Below, in pieces: positions 33,545-42,942 of a stretch of DNA of 64,000 nt. The position numbers and the translations under genes were made by a program. A model generated the notes under the pieces. That model searched no databases and was not told the origin of the DNA. It was given only the letters and a program-made list of their open reading frames with translations. Each line of letters starts with the position of its first letter. The stretch's first letter is position 1. The stretch is from Streptomyces anulatus (GTDB lineage Bacteria > Actinomycetota > Actinomycetes > Streptomycetales > Streptomycetaceae): NCBI RefSeq assembly GCF_014650675.1, contig NZ_BMVK01000004.1, forward strand, positions 549,645 through 613,644. Reading direction: 5' to 3'.

Positions 33545-34984
33545 TCAGCTTTCGACCTCGGTCCTGTCGCCGCCCCAGAGGGTGTGGAACGTGCCCTCGC
33601 GGTCGGTGCGGTGGTAGGTGTGTGCGCCGAAGTAGTCGCGCTGGCCCTGGGTGAGGGCGGCGGGGAGGCGATCGGCGCGGAGCGAGTCGTAGTAGGCGAG
33701 GGTGGCGGCGAAGGCCGGGGTGGGGACGCCCCGGGTGACGGCGGTGGCGGTCACGGTGCGCCAGTCGCCCTGTGCGGCGGCGATCTCCTCCGCGAAACCC
33801 TTGTCGGCGAGGAGGCTGGGCAGCCTCGGCCGGGCTTCGTAGGCGCTGGTGATCCTGTCGAGGAACGCGGCCCGGATGATGCATCCGCCGCGCCAGATCG
33901 AGGCGACCTTGCCGAGGTCGATGTTCCAGTCGTACCGCTCGCTGCCGGCCGCGATCTCGTGGAAGCCCTGGGTGTAGGCGACGATCTTCGAGGCGTACAA
34001 CGCCTGCTCGACCTGGTCGGCGAATGCCGCCGCCTCGTCCGCGCCGAGCCTGCGTGCGGTCGGTCCGGTGAGGTGGCGTGAGGCGTCACGGAGGTCGGCG
34101 TGGCCGGAGACGGAGCGGGCGAATACGGCCTCGGCGATGGCGGAGACGGGAACGCCCAGGTCGAGGGCGATCTGCACGGTCCAGCGGCCGGTGCCCTTCT
34201 GCTCCGCCTGGTCGAGCACGACGTCCACGAAGGGTTTGCCGGTCGACGCGTCGACATGCGAGAGGACTTCCGCGGTGATCTCGATGAGGTAGGAGTCCAG
34301 GCGCCCGGTGTTCCAGGTGCGGAAGATGTCCGCGATCTGCGCGGGGGAGTATCCGGCCACGTCGCGCAGGAGTTGGTAGGCCTCGCCGATCAGCTGCATG
34401 TCCGCGTACTCGATGCCGTTGTGCGTCATCTTCACGAAGTGCCCGGCGCCGTCCGGCCCGATATGTGTGACGCACGGAGCGCCGTCCTCGGCCTTCGCGG
34501 AGATCTTCTCCAGCATCGGCCCGAGCGAGTCGTACGACTCCTCGCTGCCGCCCGGCATGATGCTGGGTCCTTCGAGCGCGCCCTCCTCGCCTCCGGAGAT
34601 GCCGGTGCCGACGAAGTGGATGCCCTGCTCGCGCAGCTCGCGCTCCCGGCGGCGCGTGTCCTCGAAGTGCGCGTTGCCTCCGTCGATGATCACATCGCCG
34701 GTTTCCAGGAGAGGCGCGAACTCCGCGATCACCGCGTCCGTGGCCTCCCCGGCCTTCACCATGATGACCAGGCGTCGTGGCCTTTCCAGGGCCGCCACGA
34801 AATCCCGGGCGCTCTCGGTCGCGATGAAATGACCCTCGCCGCCGAACTCTTCGACGAGTTCATGGGTGCGGGCGACCGTGCGGTTGTGCAGAGCGACGGT
34901 GTATCCGTTGCGGGCGAAGTTCCGGGCCAGGTTGCGTCCCATGACGGCAAGTCCGGTGACGCCGATCTGAGCAGTGCCGCTCAT
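33545..34984 (-). CDS. gnd: 6-phosphogluconate dehydrogenase (decarboxylating)
   Basis: 479 residues, the long homodimeric form. N-terminal dinucleotide site IGVTGLAVMGRNLARNFARNGYTVALHNRT, the substrate block GISGGEEGALEGPSIMPGG, catalytic Lys in HFVKMTHNGIEYADMQLIGE, and the C-terminal ALTQGQRDYFGAHTYHR tail. It oxidises 6-phosphogluconate to ribulose 5-phosphate with NADP+ in the pentose phosphate pathway. The GVTGLAVMG start deviates slightly from the usual GLAVMG alignments only by an extra Val-Thr. A 9-bp tandem array lies 29-73 bp upstream of the start codon. Confidence 0.95.
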   Translation of the reverse strand: MSGTAQIGVTGLAVMGRNLARNFARNGYTVALHNRTVARTHELVEEFGGEGHFIATESARDFVAALERPRRLVIMVKAGEATDAVIAEFAPLLETGDVIIDGGNAHFEDTRRRERELREQGIHFVGTGISGGEEGALEGPSIMPGGSEESYDSLGPMLEKISAKAEDGAPCVTHIGPDGAGHFVKMTHNGIEYADMQLIGEAYQLLRDVAGYSPAQIADIFRTWNTGRLDSYLIEITAEVLSHVDASTGKPFVDVVLDQAEQKGTGRWTVQIALDLGVPVSAIAEAVFARSVSGHADLRDASRHLTGPTARRLGADEAAAFADQVEQALYASKIVAYTQGFHEIAAGSERYDWNIDLGKVASIWRGGCIIRAAFLDRITSAYEARPRLPSLLADKGFAEEIAAAQGDWRTVTATAVTRGVPTPAFAATLAYYDSLRADRLPAALTQGQRDYFGAHTYHRTDREGTFHTLWGGDRTEVES

Positions 34985-35012
34985 CTGTGTGCTCCTGGGG
35001 ATCCGAGTACGT

Positions 35013-35057
35013 CGGTGCGTCCGGTGCGTCCGGTGCGTCCGGTGCGTCCGGTGCGAT
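35013..35057. repeat. 9-bp tandem array upstream of gnd
   Basis: Four exact copies of CGGTGCGTC followed by a fifth beginning CGGTGCG. It lies in the leader region of gnd, and related GGTGCGT words continue sporadically to about 35095. A slippage-prone element that could tune gnd expression. Confidence 0.82.
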
Positions 35058-35160
35058 CGGAGGCGCGAGGTGCGTTGGACGGTGCGTGGGGTGCTTCGGT
35101 CAGGGGAGTACGGGCCCGGGGACGGCCGTGTTCAGGAGTGGGGGCTCGCCGACGGTCCGC

Positions 35161-35694
35161 TCAGGGCGAGGGCGAGGCTGCCGCGCCACCGGTGGCCGGG
35201 CCGGTTCCGGTGGCCGGACCGGCCTCCAGGAGAGCTTCGTCGTCCCCCGGCTCGGGGATCACGTGCATCGCGGCCTCCTCGGCCGATGCCGCCGCCCCGT
35301 CGATGCCCACGTCGCTGGCGGTGAGGGTGGCCGGTACGCTTCCGTCCGCCTGCTGGGTCAGCCGTCCGGCGCGGGCCACGCCGACCTCGTCGTCCCAGGG
35401 CTCACCGTCGCCGCCCACCAGATCGCCCACGCCGTCGCCGGCGGAACCGTCCGGCTCGGGCACTTCCCTGGTCAGCCGCGCTTCGAGGGACTCGCCGGTG
35501 TGCCGCTCGTTGGCCGTGGTGCCGAGGCCGTCGACCACCCAGGGGCGGTCCGGCGGTGCGTAGCCCTCGTCCAGCGGGTCGCCGGTGCCGGACGGATCCA
35601 TGAGCGTGTCCCCGGCGTCGAGCTGTTCGCCGGGGTCGGAAGCCTCGGGTTCCTGGGGCTGGTAGACGTCGTCCCCCCAGTCGGTGTCGCTCAT
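35161..35694 (-). CDS. DUF5709-family protein
   Basis: 177 residues, very acidic. ATG after GGAGGAAAGGA. The N-terminal GDDVYQPQEPEASDPGEQLDAGDTLMDPSGTGDPLDEGYAPPDRP is the DUF5709 hallmark, a family restricted to actinobacteria with unknown role; members are common in Streptomyces and appear to be soluble and partly disordered. The C-terminal half contains ASAEEAAMHVI and a Gly/Ala/Pro tail. Confidence 0.85.
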   Translation of the reverse strand: MSDTDWGDDVYQPQEPEASDPGEQLDAGDTLMDPSGTGDPLDEGYAPPDRPWVVDGLGTTANERHTGESLEARLTREVPEPDGSAGDGVGDLVGGDGEPWDDEVGVARAGRLTQQADGSVPATLTASDVGIDGAAASAEEAAMHVIPEPGDDEALLEAGPATGTGPATGGAAASPSP

Positions 35695-35947
35695 GGCGCG
35701 TCCTTTCCTCCGGGAGTACCGAATACCACTGTCCCCTGTACGCAATTCCACTCCGGTCCCGCTCCGGCCGCAAAGGGAAGATCGGATTTCGGTGCCCGGG
35801 ACGGGCGTACGGGCCGGTCCGTGCGCAGGTCGCGGCCCGTTCGCCGCGCATCCGGGGAGTCGTGGGAGCCGGGGGATTCCCGGCGGTCCGGCAGCCCGGG
35901 CACGGACGTTCGAATCGTCCGGCGGGTCCGGCATAGGGTGACGTCCC

Positions 35948-37030
35948 ATGGGGAACGGACAGCGGCCGCCCGGCGGCGATCACCACCAGCAGGGACCGCC
36001 GCCGCACGGACAGGGAAACGGGCACGGGCAGGGGCAGGGGCAGGGGCAGCCGTACGGATGGCAGCCTCAGGAGCAGCCGTACGGATGGCAGCCCCAGGAG
36101 CAGCGGCAGGACCTGCCCCACGAGGGAGCCGCCCCCGCCCCCTGGGGCGCGCGGACCGAACCTCCCGGGCACCCCGCCCCCTGGAGCGCGCAGACTGTTC
36201 CCTCCGGACTGCCCCCGCACCCCGGAGCGTCCCGGACCGGCGGCAGCCGCCGGAGCGCGGTCGTCGCCGTCGTCGCGGCCACCGCCGTGGTGCTGGCCGC
36301 CGGGGTCACCGGGTTCCTGGTGCTCGGCGGCGGGGGAGACGACGGGAAGCCGGATGCGGGGCCCGCCCGGGCGGACACCGTCCCGCCGTCCGCGTCCCCG
36401 GGGGAAACCCGGGCGGGCGCCGAGGACGGGACCGCGCCCCTCGTGCCCGGCTGGAAGACCGTGGTCAACCCCAAGCACGGCATCGCCTTCGACGTCCCGG
36501 CCGCGTGGGCGCTCAAGTCGACCGGCTGGGTGAGTTACGTCGCCGAGAACAGCGATCCCGAGGAGACACCGCTCGTCGGCTTCTCGGCCCCGGCGATCCT
36601 CAAGGAGAAGTGGTGCCGGTCCGACGACGACGGCAACGGCACCCAGGAGGACACCCCGCTCGCCGCCGCGGGTTCCCGGGGCGAGCCCGACGCCCGCAGC
36701 ACCGCCGAAGCGGCCCGGGAGAACGCCCGCCTGTGGGTCTACGGCAGCTACGCCCAGCCGTCGAAGGAGAAGGTCACCACCGGAGCGGCGAAGCCGTTCA
36801 CCACCAGGTCCGGCATCACCGGGAGCGTGGCGACGGCCACCTCGACCGGTGTCGACGGCACGGGGCGCTGCTCCTACGACGGCAGGGCGACCGCGTTCGC
36901 CTTCGAGAACCCGGCGGGTGAGACGGTCTCCTGGACGTTCGTCGGCGTCCGCGGCGTCGACGACGAGGTCCCCGAACCGACCGTGCGAAAGATCCTCGGC
37001 ACCGTCCGGCTGGTCGACAGCACACCCTGA
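35948..37030 (+). CDS. Single-pass membrane protein with Gln/Pro/Gly-rich cytoplasmic tail
   Basis: 360 residues. Residues 1-100 are Gln/Gly/Pro/His-rich and include two direct copies of PYGWQPQEQ; a membrane helix follows (SAVVAVVAATAVVLAAGVTGFLVLG), then a Gly/Asp linker and an extracytoplasmic domain of about 215 residues with two Cys (KWCRS, GRCSY). The overall plan (low-complexity tail, one helix, secreted domain beginning WKTVVNPKHGIAFDVPAAW) is a recurrent Streptomyces architecture of unknown function. Divergent from the DUF5709 gene. Confidence 0.8.
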   Translation: MGNGQRPPGGDHHQQGPPPHGQGNGHGQGQGQGQPYGWQPQEQPYGWQPQEQRQDLPHEGAAPAPWGARTEPPGHPAPWSAQTVPSGLPPHPGASRTGGSRRSAVVAVVAATAVVLAAGVTGFLVLGGGGDDGKPDAGPARADTVPPSASPGETRAGAEDGTAPLVPGWKTVVNPKHGIAFDVPAAWALKSTGWVSYVAENSDPEETPLVGFSAPAILKEKWCRSDDDGNGTQEDTPLAAAGSRGEPDARSTAEAARENARLWVYGSYAQPSKEKVTTGAAKPFTTRSGITGSVATATSTGVDGTGRCSYDGRATAFAFENPAGETVSWTFVGVRGVDDEVPEPTVRKILGTVRLVDSTP

Positions 37031-37561
37031 CGCCCGGCTCCCGCTCCAAGACGCCCGGTCTCGGCCCGAACCCCGCCCGGGACTCCGCTCCGGGCGTTCG
37101 CCCCGGTCGGGGCGGCCCGACGGCGGACCGGCACCCTTCCCACCGCACGTACACTCGGCCCATGGGACGCAGCGCCGAACCGAGGACATGCCCGCACCGG
37201 GCCGTCTCCGCGCTGTCCCCGGCTGCCACGCGCGCGGCTGTGCCCCCGGCGCCCGCGGACGCGGCGCCCGGAACGGGCCGTACCGCACTGCACGGCCACG
37301 GCTAGCGGTTCACGCGGCGGTTCCCGACAGCAGCATCCGGCGTTCCCGGCCCCCGGCGTCACCGCCCCCGGCCCGCCGCTCCCTCACCCGCACCACCACT
37401 CCGGCCCGCTGAGCGCCGGAGCTCACCGTCGCCTCCGGCGCTCGCCGGACGCGAGCGTCACGATCGGCTCCACAGCACCACGCGGCCCACGGCACACCCG
37501 CCCGTGCCGCTTCCCGGCGACGGCCGCACCACCTGGCCGCGCCGCACTCGAAGGGATCATC
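37031..37561. other. 531-bp stretch without a supported gene
   Basis: Open frames exist in several phases but all are Arg/Pro/Ala compositional products with no start signal or recognisable domain. The last 20 bp hold the ribosome site (GAAGGGA) of the MurE-like gene. Confidence 0.5.
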
Positions 37562-39037
37562 GTGAAGCTGAGCGACCTCATGGCCGGGCAGGACCACCAC
37601 GTGCTGCGCGGAACCCCCGCGCGCACCGAAGTCACCGCCGGAGCGACGTTCGACGCGGACCGGGTCACCCCCGGCTCCGTCTTCGCCGCGGTGCCCGGCC
37701 ACGCCGCCGGCGGTCCCGAAGCCGTCGCCCCGGCGGTCGCCCGCGGCGCGGTCGCCGTACTCGTCGACGAACAGGCGCCGCCGCTGCCCGCGGCGCCGGG
37801 CGACGTGTGCGCCGTACGCGTCCCCGACGTCCGCAGGGCCGCGGCGGTCCTCGCCTCGCGCTACTACGGCGAACCGGGCCGGGCGATGGACCTGATCGCC
37901 ATCACCGGCACCAACGGCAAGACCTCCGTCTCGTACATGACCGAGTCGGTTCTGCGGATCGCCGAAGGGACCCGGGTCGGGGTGATCGGCACCGCCGGCA
38001 GCCGCATCGGGGACGAGCCCATCCCGATGCCCCCCTCGGTGCTCACCACCCCGGAATCGCCCGATCTCCAGTATCTGCTGGGGCACATGCGCGACCGCGC
38101 CACCGGAAGCGTCGTCCTGGAGGCCACCTCGATGGGCCTGCTGACGCACCGTCTGGACCGTACGTTCATCGACGTCGGCGTCTTCACCAACCTCACCCAG
38201 GACCACCTCGACGACCACGGCACGATGGAGAACTACCGGGACGCCAAACTCCGCCTCTTCCAGGGGCTGTGCCGCCGTGCCGTGGTCAACGCCGACGACC
38301 CGGTGGGCGCAGGGATCCGGGAGTTGATGCCCGACGCCGTGACCACGTACGCGCTGGACGGCGACGCGGACTACCGTGCGAGCGATCTCACCGTGGACGC
38401 CTCGGGCACCCGGTTCACGCTGCACCACGACGGCCGCAAGTACCCGGCGGCCATCCCCTCCCCGGGCCGGTTCTCGGTCTCCAACGCGCTGGCCACGGTG
38501 GCCGCCTGTCACCTCCTCGGCCACGGTCTGGCCGGGCTGGTCGACGCACTGGAGCGGATGCCGCAGATCCCCGGCCGCTTCGAACGCCTCCACACCCCCG
38601 GCGGCACCTCGGTGATCGTGGACTACGCCCACTCGCCGGACTCCCTCAGCAAGGTCCTCACCACGATCCGGAGCTTCGCCCGGGGCCGGGTCATCACCGT
38701 CTTCGGCTGCGGCGGCGACCGCGACACGACCAAGCGCGCCGAGATGGGCGCCATCGCGGGCGACCACTCGGACCTGTGCGTCCTCACCTCCGACAATCCC
38801 CGCTACGAGGACCCCGAGGCCATCCTCGACGAGATCGCCCCCGGCATCGCGTCGACCGGAACGCCGTTCGAGCGGATCACCGACCGCCGCCTGGCCATCG
38901 CCGCCGCGCTGGCGGAGGCGGGGCCGGCGGACATCGTGCTCATCGCGGGCAAGGGCAGTGAACCGCACCAGAGCATCCGGGGCGAACTGCTGCCGTTCAG
39001 CGACATGGCGACCGTGCGCGAGCTGATCGGCGGATAG
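37562..39037 (+). CDS. MurE-like UDP-N-acetylmuramyl peptide ligase
   Basis: 491 residues. The three Mur-ligase domains are in order: N-terminal UDP-binding (1-110), central ATPase with the P-loop ITGTNGKTS and LEATSMGLLTHRLD, FTNLTQDHLDDHGTMENY, and C-terminal domain with FERLHTPGGTSVIVDYAHSPDSL and FGCGGDRDTTKRAEMG. The specificity motif reads DNPRYEDP, the pattern associated with meso-/LL-diaminopimelate rather than lysine. The true murE lies in the division cluster, which is not here, so this is a second copy: either a paralogue for peptide side products or a secondary wall ligase. GTG start after GAAGGGA. Confidence 0.85.
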   Translation: MKLSDLMAGQDHHVLRGTPARTEVTAGATFDADRVTPGSVFAAVPGHAAGGPEAVAPAVARGAVAVLVDEQAPPLPAAPGDVCAVRVPDVRRAAAVLASRYYGEPGRAMDLIAITGTNGKTSVSYMTESVLRIAEGTRVGVIGTAGSRIGDEPIPMPPSVLTTPESPDLQYLLGHMRDRATGSVVLEATSMGLLTHRLDRTFIDVGVFTNLTQDHLDDHGTMENYRDAKLRLFQGLCRRAVVNADDPVGAGIRELMPDAVTTYALDGDADYRASDLTVDASGTRFTLHHDGRKYPAAIPSPGRFSVSNALATVAACHLLGHGLAGLVDALERMPQIPGRFERLHTPGGTSVIVDYAHSPDSLSKVLTTIRSFARGRVITVFGCGGDRDTTKRAEMGAIAGDHSDLCVLTSDNPRYEDPEAILDEIAPGIASTGTPFERITDRRLAIAAALAEAGPADIVLIAGKGSEPHQSIRGELLPFSDMATVRELIGG

Positions 39038-39244
39038 GCGGAAAGGCGGAAGGCGGAAAGGGCAAGCGGGCCGGCGGGCAGGAAGCCGGCAGATGCGCAG
39101 GCGGCAGACGCGTGGGGGAGAGGGAGCGGGGAGCGGCCCAAGATCAATCCGTTGGTGGTGACGTCGGGCGGGCTGGCATGCTGGCCCGGCCCCGCCGAGG
39201 CCGGACGGGGCAGGAGCGGGAGCGGGGGAAGGGGCGTGGGAGCC

Positions 39245-40900
39245 GTGGACGTCTTCACGACGAAGTCCGGGAGAGTACGGGGGCGACGCGCCGCCCGGGA
39301 CCCCGGCATCGTCACCGTACTCGGACTCCCGTACGCGGCCCCGCCGTTCGGCGTCCGCCGGTTCCGGGAGCCACAGCCGACGGAACCCTGGGACGGCGTG
39401 CGGGACTGCACCGCCTTCGGGCCGGTGGCCCCCCAGTCGGCCGAACTGCCGGGCGCACCGAGCTGGTCGCCCGGCGACGAGGACATCCTCACGCTGAACA
39501 TCTGGACGCCCGCCGACGGACCGGGCGACCTGCCCGTGCTGGTCTGGATTCACGGCGGCGCGTACGTCTTCGGGTCATCGGCCCAGCCCGACTTCGACGG
39601 CACCGCACTGGCGGGCGGAGGGCTCGTCGTCGTCACCCTCAACAGCCGCCTCGGCTTCGAGGGGTTCGGCCATGTGCCCGACGTCGACGCCGACAGCGAT
39701 CTGTCCGGCGCCGACGCCGATGCCGACGGCGATGTGCCCGTCCCCGGCGTCGGCACCAGCGCTGCGGCCTTCCCCGACAACCGGGGCCTCCTCGACCAGA
39801 TAGCCGCCCTGGAATGGGTCCGCGACAACATCTCCGCCTTCGGTGGCGCGCCCGACCGGGTCACCCTGGCCGGACAGTCGTCGGGCGCCACCTCCGCGGC
39901 CTGCCTGACGGTGGCCGACCGGGCGCGGGGCCTCTTCCGCCGCGCCGTCCTGCACAGCGCCGTCAACGCCTTCGCCACGGTGGAGCAGGCGGCCCGCACG
40001 ACCGCCGAGGTCGCGGCGGCGGCCGGCGTGCCCGCCACTCGCGCGGGTCTGCTCGCCGCCCCGCCCGAGGCCCTCGTGGCCGCGACGGACCGGGTCTGCG
40101 AGCGGTACGCACAGGACCCCGGATCGGGGCAGCGCCACTACGACCCGGCGATCTACGGCCCGGTCGCCGACGGCGTCCTCCTGACCGCCGACCCGCTGGA
40201 GGCACTGGCGGCCGGAGCGGGCGGCGCGGTGGAGCTGCTGGTCTGCCACACCACGGAGGAGTACTGGCTCCTGGACGCGGTCGGCAGCAGTGCGAAGATC
40301 ACGTCGGAGGAGCAACTGGCCTCCTTCGCGGCCGACTTCGGGCTTCCCGCACCGCTCGTCGAGGGTCACCGGGAGCGGCTGCCGGACGCGCCGCTTCTCG
40401 ATGTCTATCTGTCCCTCTACTCCGGCCTCCTGTTCGCCGAGTACAGCACCCGCCTCGCCGAGGCCCACGCCCTGGCGGGCGGCCGGGCCTTCCTCGCCCG
40501 CTTCGACCGCCGCCGGGACCGTGCGGGGGGACGGGTGCGCGCCTGGCACTGCGCGGACATCCCGTTCGCGTTCGGCAACCTCCACGAGGAGAGCGTCCAC
40601 TTCCTCGTCGGCGGCCCGCCCGGCGCGGCGGACCAGGAACTCTCCCGGCGCATGGCCGGCGCCTGGGCCGAGTTCGCCACCCATGGCGAACCGGGCTGGG
40701 CTCCCCTCGACGGACCCGTCGGGAGCGGGGCGACGGTACGGGTCTGGCGTACGGAGGCGGAAGAGGAGGCGGACGCGGCCCGGCGGTCGGGAGGAGCGCG
40801 GAGAGCGGAGGGCGTGCGCCGGGTGGAGGACGATCGCGGGGCGGAGCACGGCTTCCGTGATCTGTGGCGTACGGCCGGACTGCCCCTGCTGGCGCCCTGA
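39245..40900 (+). CDS. Type B carboxylesterase with Asp-rich insert
   Basis: 551 residues from the GTG at 39245, chosen for the GAAGGGG site ten bases upstream. Typical features: LGLPYAAPPFGVRRFREP, LTLNIWTP, WIHGGAYVFGSS (oxyanion hole), nucleophile elbow VTLAGQSSGATSA, and the catalytic His in HCADIPFAFGN. After the NSRLGFEGFGHVP block there is an insert rich in Asp and Ala (about ten Asp in 23 residues) that is not part of the usual fold. The C-terminus is extended by a charged segment. No signal peptide; hydrolyses carboxylic esters, substrate unknown. Confidence 0.87.
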   Translation: MDVFTTKSGRVRGRRAARDPGIVTVLGLPYAAPPFGVRRFREPQPTEPWDGVRDCTAFGPVAPQSAELPGAPSWSPGDEDILTLNIWTPADGPGDLPVLVWIHGGAYVFGSSAQPDFDGTALAGGGLVVVTLNSRLGFEGFGHVPDVDADSDLSGADADADGDVPVPGVGTSAAAFPDNRGLLDQIAALEWVRDNISAFGGAPDRVTLAGQSSGATSAACLTVADRARGLFRRAVLHSAVNAFATVEQAARTTAEVAAAAGVPATRAGLLAAPPEALVAATDRVCERYAQDPGSGQRHYDPAIYGPVADGVLLTADPLEALAAGAGGAVELLVCHTTEEYWLLDAVGSSAKITSEEQLASFAADFGLPAPLVEGHRERLPDAPLLDVYLSLYSGLLFAEYSTRLAEAHALAGGRAFLARFDRRRDRAGGRVRAWHCADIPFAFGNLHEESVHFLVGGPPGAADQELSRRMAGAWAEFATHGEPGWAPLDGPVGSGATVRVWRTEAEEEADAARRSGGARRAEGVRRVEDDRGAEHGFRDLWRTAGLPLLAP

Positions 40901-41408
40901 GGCGCTCTGCCGTCCTCCCTGTCGGGTCTGCGCGTTGCAGCGGATCGATCGCGGGGACGGGCCTCGCGCGCGGTCGGCCCGGCTACTTCGGGTCGCGGTT
41001 GAACTGCGCCGCCGTGGGCGGCGGCAGGACATCCAGAGAGGGGGAATCCCCTGGCCGCGAGGGTGGTGACTCTGAGGGGCTCAGGAGAACTCACGGGATG
41101 TCGCACAAACGCGGTGATGGCCACCTACAGCATCGAGGAGGTGGTCCAGTCGCCCCTCGCCATGGTCGGGGCGTTCCTCGCCGGGCCCGCCAGGAGGAGC
41201 CGGTCACCGTAGCCGCCGGGTGTGCGGGCGGCCGGCGCCGAGCTGCCACGGTGGCCGGCGAACTCGCCGAGCGCTGTGCTGCCCGCGGCCTGGACGTGGA
41301 CCTGGTCGACCGCGACCTCGACAAGGACGTCGTCGAACGCTGACCGGCCCCGCTGAACAGCTCTGCCCACGCCACCCCGGGGCAGCCCCATTAGACCTAA
41401 CAGGGGTA
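40901..41408. other. Degenerate stretch without a supported gene
   Basis: A plausible ATG at 41117 opens MATYSIEEVVQSPLAMVGAFLAGPARR, but this frame ends soon, and another frame continues as VTVAAGCAGG...ERCAARGLDVDLVDRDLDKDVVER to a stop at 41343. The two halves look like one broken gene of unknown family. Confidence 0.4.
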
Positions 41409-41441
41409 ACCGGCCCGTCCGCGAATAGCGGACGGGCCGGT
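41409..41441. terminator. Strong hairpin terminator
   Basis: Perfect 14-bp arms ACCGGCCCGTCCGC (41409-41422) and GCGGACGGGCCGGT (41428-41441) around the 5-base loop GAATA. Very stable GC stem without a T tract, as is usual in Streptomyces. Confidence 0.75.
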
Positions 41442-41689
41442 CGCGGTGCAGCCGCCAAACGACCGCAACTTCGAGGGCCGGTCGGGCAAGCGGGCCGCCC
41501 GTCATACCGGATCATCTCCGCCCACTTGCTCAAGAAGGTCACCAGCTCATGGGAGGTGTTGACTCTGCCTTCCACCTTCTGAGCTGCACCAACACGTGCG
41601 CGCGGCGAGAGTCCTCGCAGGCGTGTGCATGGCGCTGTCCCAGGAAGCGCTGGTTCCTCCACGTAGACCATGGCGAGGAGCCCGTAGCC

Positions 41690-41842
41690 GTGAACAGTGA
41701 ACTCGATCCCCGAACCGTGCTGATGATGCTTGCTGGCGCTTTCGTGGTGTACGTGGCCCTTGAGTATCCTCAGTTCGGTACCGCCCTGTTGGTCGGAGTC
41801 GGCGTAGTGACACTCCTGCATCTCCTGATGAAGGGCAACTGA
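41690..41842 (+). CDS. 50-residue membrane protein
   Basis: GTG at 41690 follows GAGGAG at nine bases. The product is MNSELDPRTVLMMLAGAFVV and two hydrophobic helices (VLMMLAGAFVVYVAL and GTALLVGVGVVTLLHLLM) separated by EYPQF, ending KGN. Small double-helix membrane proteins of this length recur in Streptomyces as uncharacterised genes. No partner gene is obvious. Confidence 0.65.
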   Translation: MNSELDPRTVLMMLAGAFVVYVALEYPQFGTALLVGVGVVTLLHLLMKGN

Positions 41843-41978
41843 AGGCGACCTTGCGCATGTCCGACAAGGTTCGGCGGCACACGCTCACGATTCGCTGCGC
41901 CGCCGCCCGGCCGCAGGCCACGATCGGAACGGGATCGTCGACTGCCTCGAAGGTACGCCCGTCCGTGAATCGCGCACC

Positions 41979-42272
41979 TTAGTCGTGCGCGGTTGGCACG
42001 GGGACCTTCAGCTTCTTGCACCACAGCCGCTGTGCCTGGGTGACGCCGTCCCGCAGACCCAGTCCGGTCTGCTCCAGCGCCGCCGTGAGCCAGGTGTCGT
42101 CCTCCGGCAGGATCCGGGTCGCCAGCGGGATCCTCCGGGGGCCGCGTGGCCGGCCGACGCGGTGACGGCGGCGAGGCTCGGCCGCGTCGTCCGGTGCTGC
42201 GCGACGGGCTTGTGCCCGGGCGGGTGTCGTACGGGCGGCGCGGTGCAGCTGTGTGATGCGAGTGCTTGTCAT
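41979..42272 (-). CDS. Hypothetical protein
   Basis: 97 residues with an Arg/Ala-rich basic first half and a more structured second half (LATRILPEDDTWLTAALEQTGLGLRDGVTQAQRLWCKKLKV). The second half looks like real protein; the basic first half may be an over-extension. Starts overlap with the divergent gene at 42253. No family recognised. Confidence 0.4.
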   Translation of the reverse strand: MTSTRITQLHRAARTTPARAQARRAAPDDAAEPRRRHRVGRPRGPRRIPLATRILPEDDTWLTAALEQTGLGLRDGVTQAQRLWCKKLKVPVPTAHD

Positions 42273-42705
42273 GTGCTGCCAACGCGTGGCCGCGCCTGGC
42301 GTTGATGGGCCGCGGGGCCTGGTGGCCGCACACTACGCCGGCCGCCAGGACGTGGTCGACTCCCACCTCGCCAGCGTCGCGCGGGAGTGCCGCGACGACC
42401 TCCTGGAGACAGCGGTCGTCCTGGACATGCTCGCCCTGTGCCGCGGACACGGCAGTTACCTGCCCCGCCTTTACCAGGAGACCAGCACCCCGGTCCCGAC
42501 GGACGTGGAGCTGCGCACCGACGCCTCGGACGTCGCCGACCAACTCGTCCACCACGACCAGCAGCACGCAACCAGCACCACCGGCGACATCCCCGGCGAG
42601 CTGGAGGACGGTGGCACCGACAGCGACCGCGACGCGGTCCGCGCCTACGCCCGCCGGGAGTGGATCACTCGGCAGGAACGCTGGCCCGGCATCGAGGACG
42701 CCTGA
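42253..42705 (+). CDS. Hypothetical protein
   Basis: 150 residues if read from the first start; several GTG/ATG codons follow within 70 bp and none has a clear ribosome site. The core AAHYAGRQDVVDSHLASVARECRDDLLETAVVLDMLALCRGHGSYLPRLYQE and the acidic end (DRDAVRAYARREWITRQERWPGIEDA) have a soluble helical look. No family recognised; the gene overlaps the start of the minus-strand frame at 42272, so at most one start can be right. Confidence 0.5.
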   Translation: MMRVLVMCCQRVAAPGVDGPRGLVAAHYAGRQDVVDSHLASVARECRDDLLETAVVLDMLALCRGHGSYLPRLYQETSTPVPTDVELRTDASDVADQLVHHDQQHATSTTGDIPGELEDGGTDSDRDAVRAYARREWITRQERWPGIEDA

Positions 42706-42942
42706 TGCAGAACTTCTTCGAGAGGGTGGGGCGCTTCTGGCCGGCAAGCCGCCGTGATCTGCACTGGCACATCATGCCGACGCCCGAGACCGCCGCCCTC
42801 TTCGCGCCGTACACCGGTGGACCATCCTCGTGGGCGCGGGGAGCAGCAGGCCTCGGGTTCCGCGCCTGCGGGCATTGCTTGTTCGTCGCGTCTCTGTACT
42901 GTCCAGGGCTCGGACCGCGGTCGTGGACAGGGACTGCTCGTC

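Noticed and set aside
37031..37561. Arg/Pro-rich open frames as a peptide precursor
   Set aside because: Composition explained by GC content, no leader/core pattern, no modification enzyme nearby.
40901..41408. Small gene starting at 41117
   Set aside because: Frame ends quickly and plausible continuation lies in another frame; no family.
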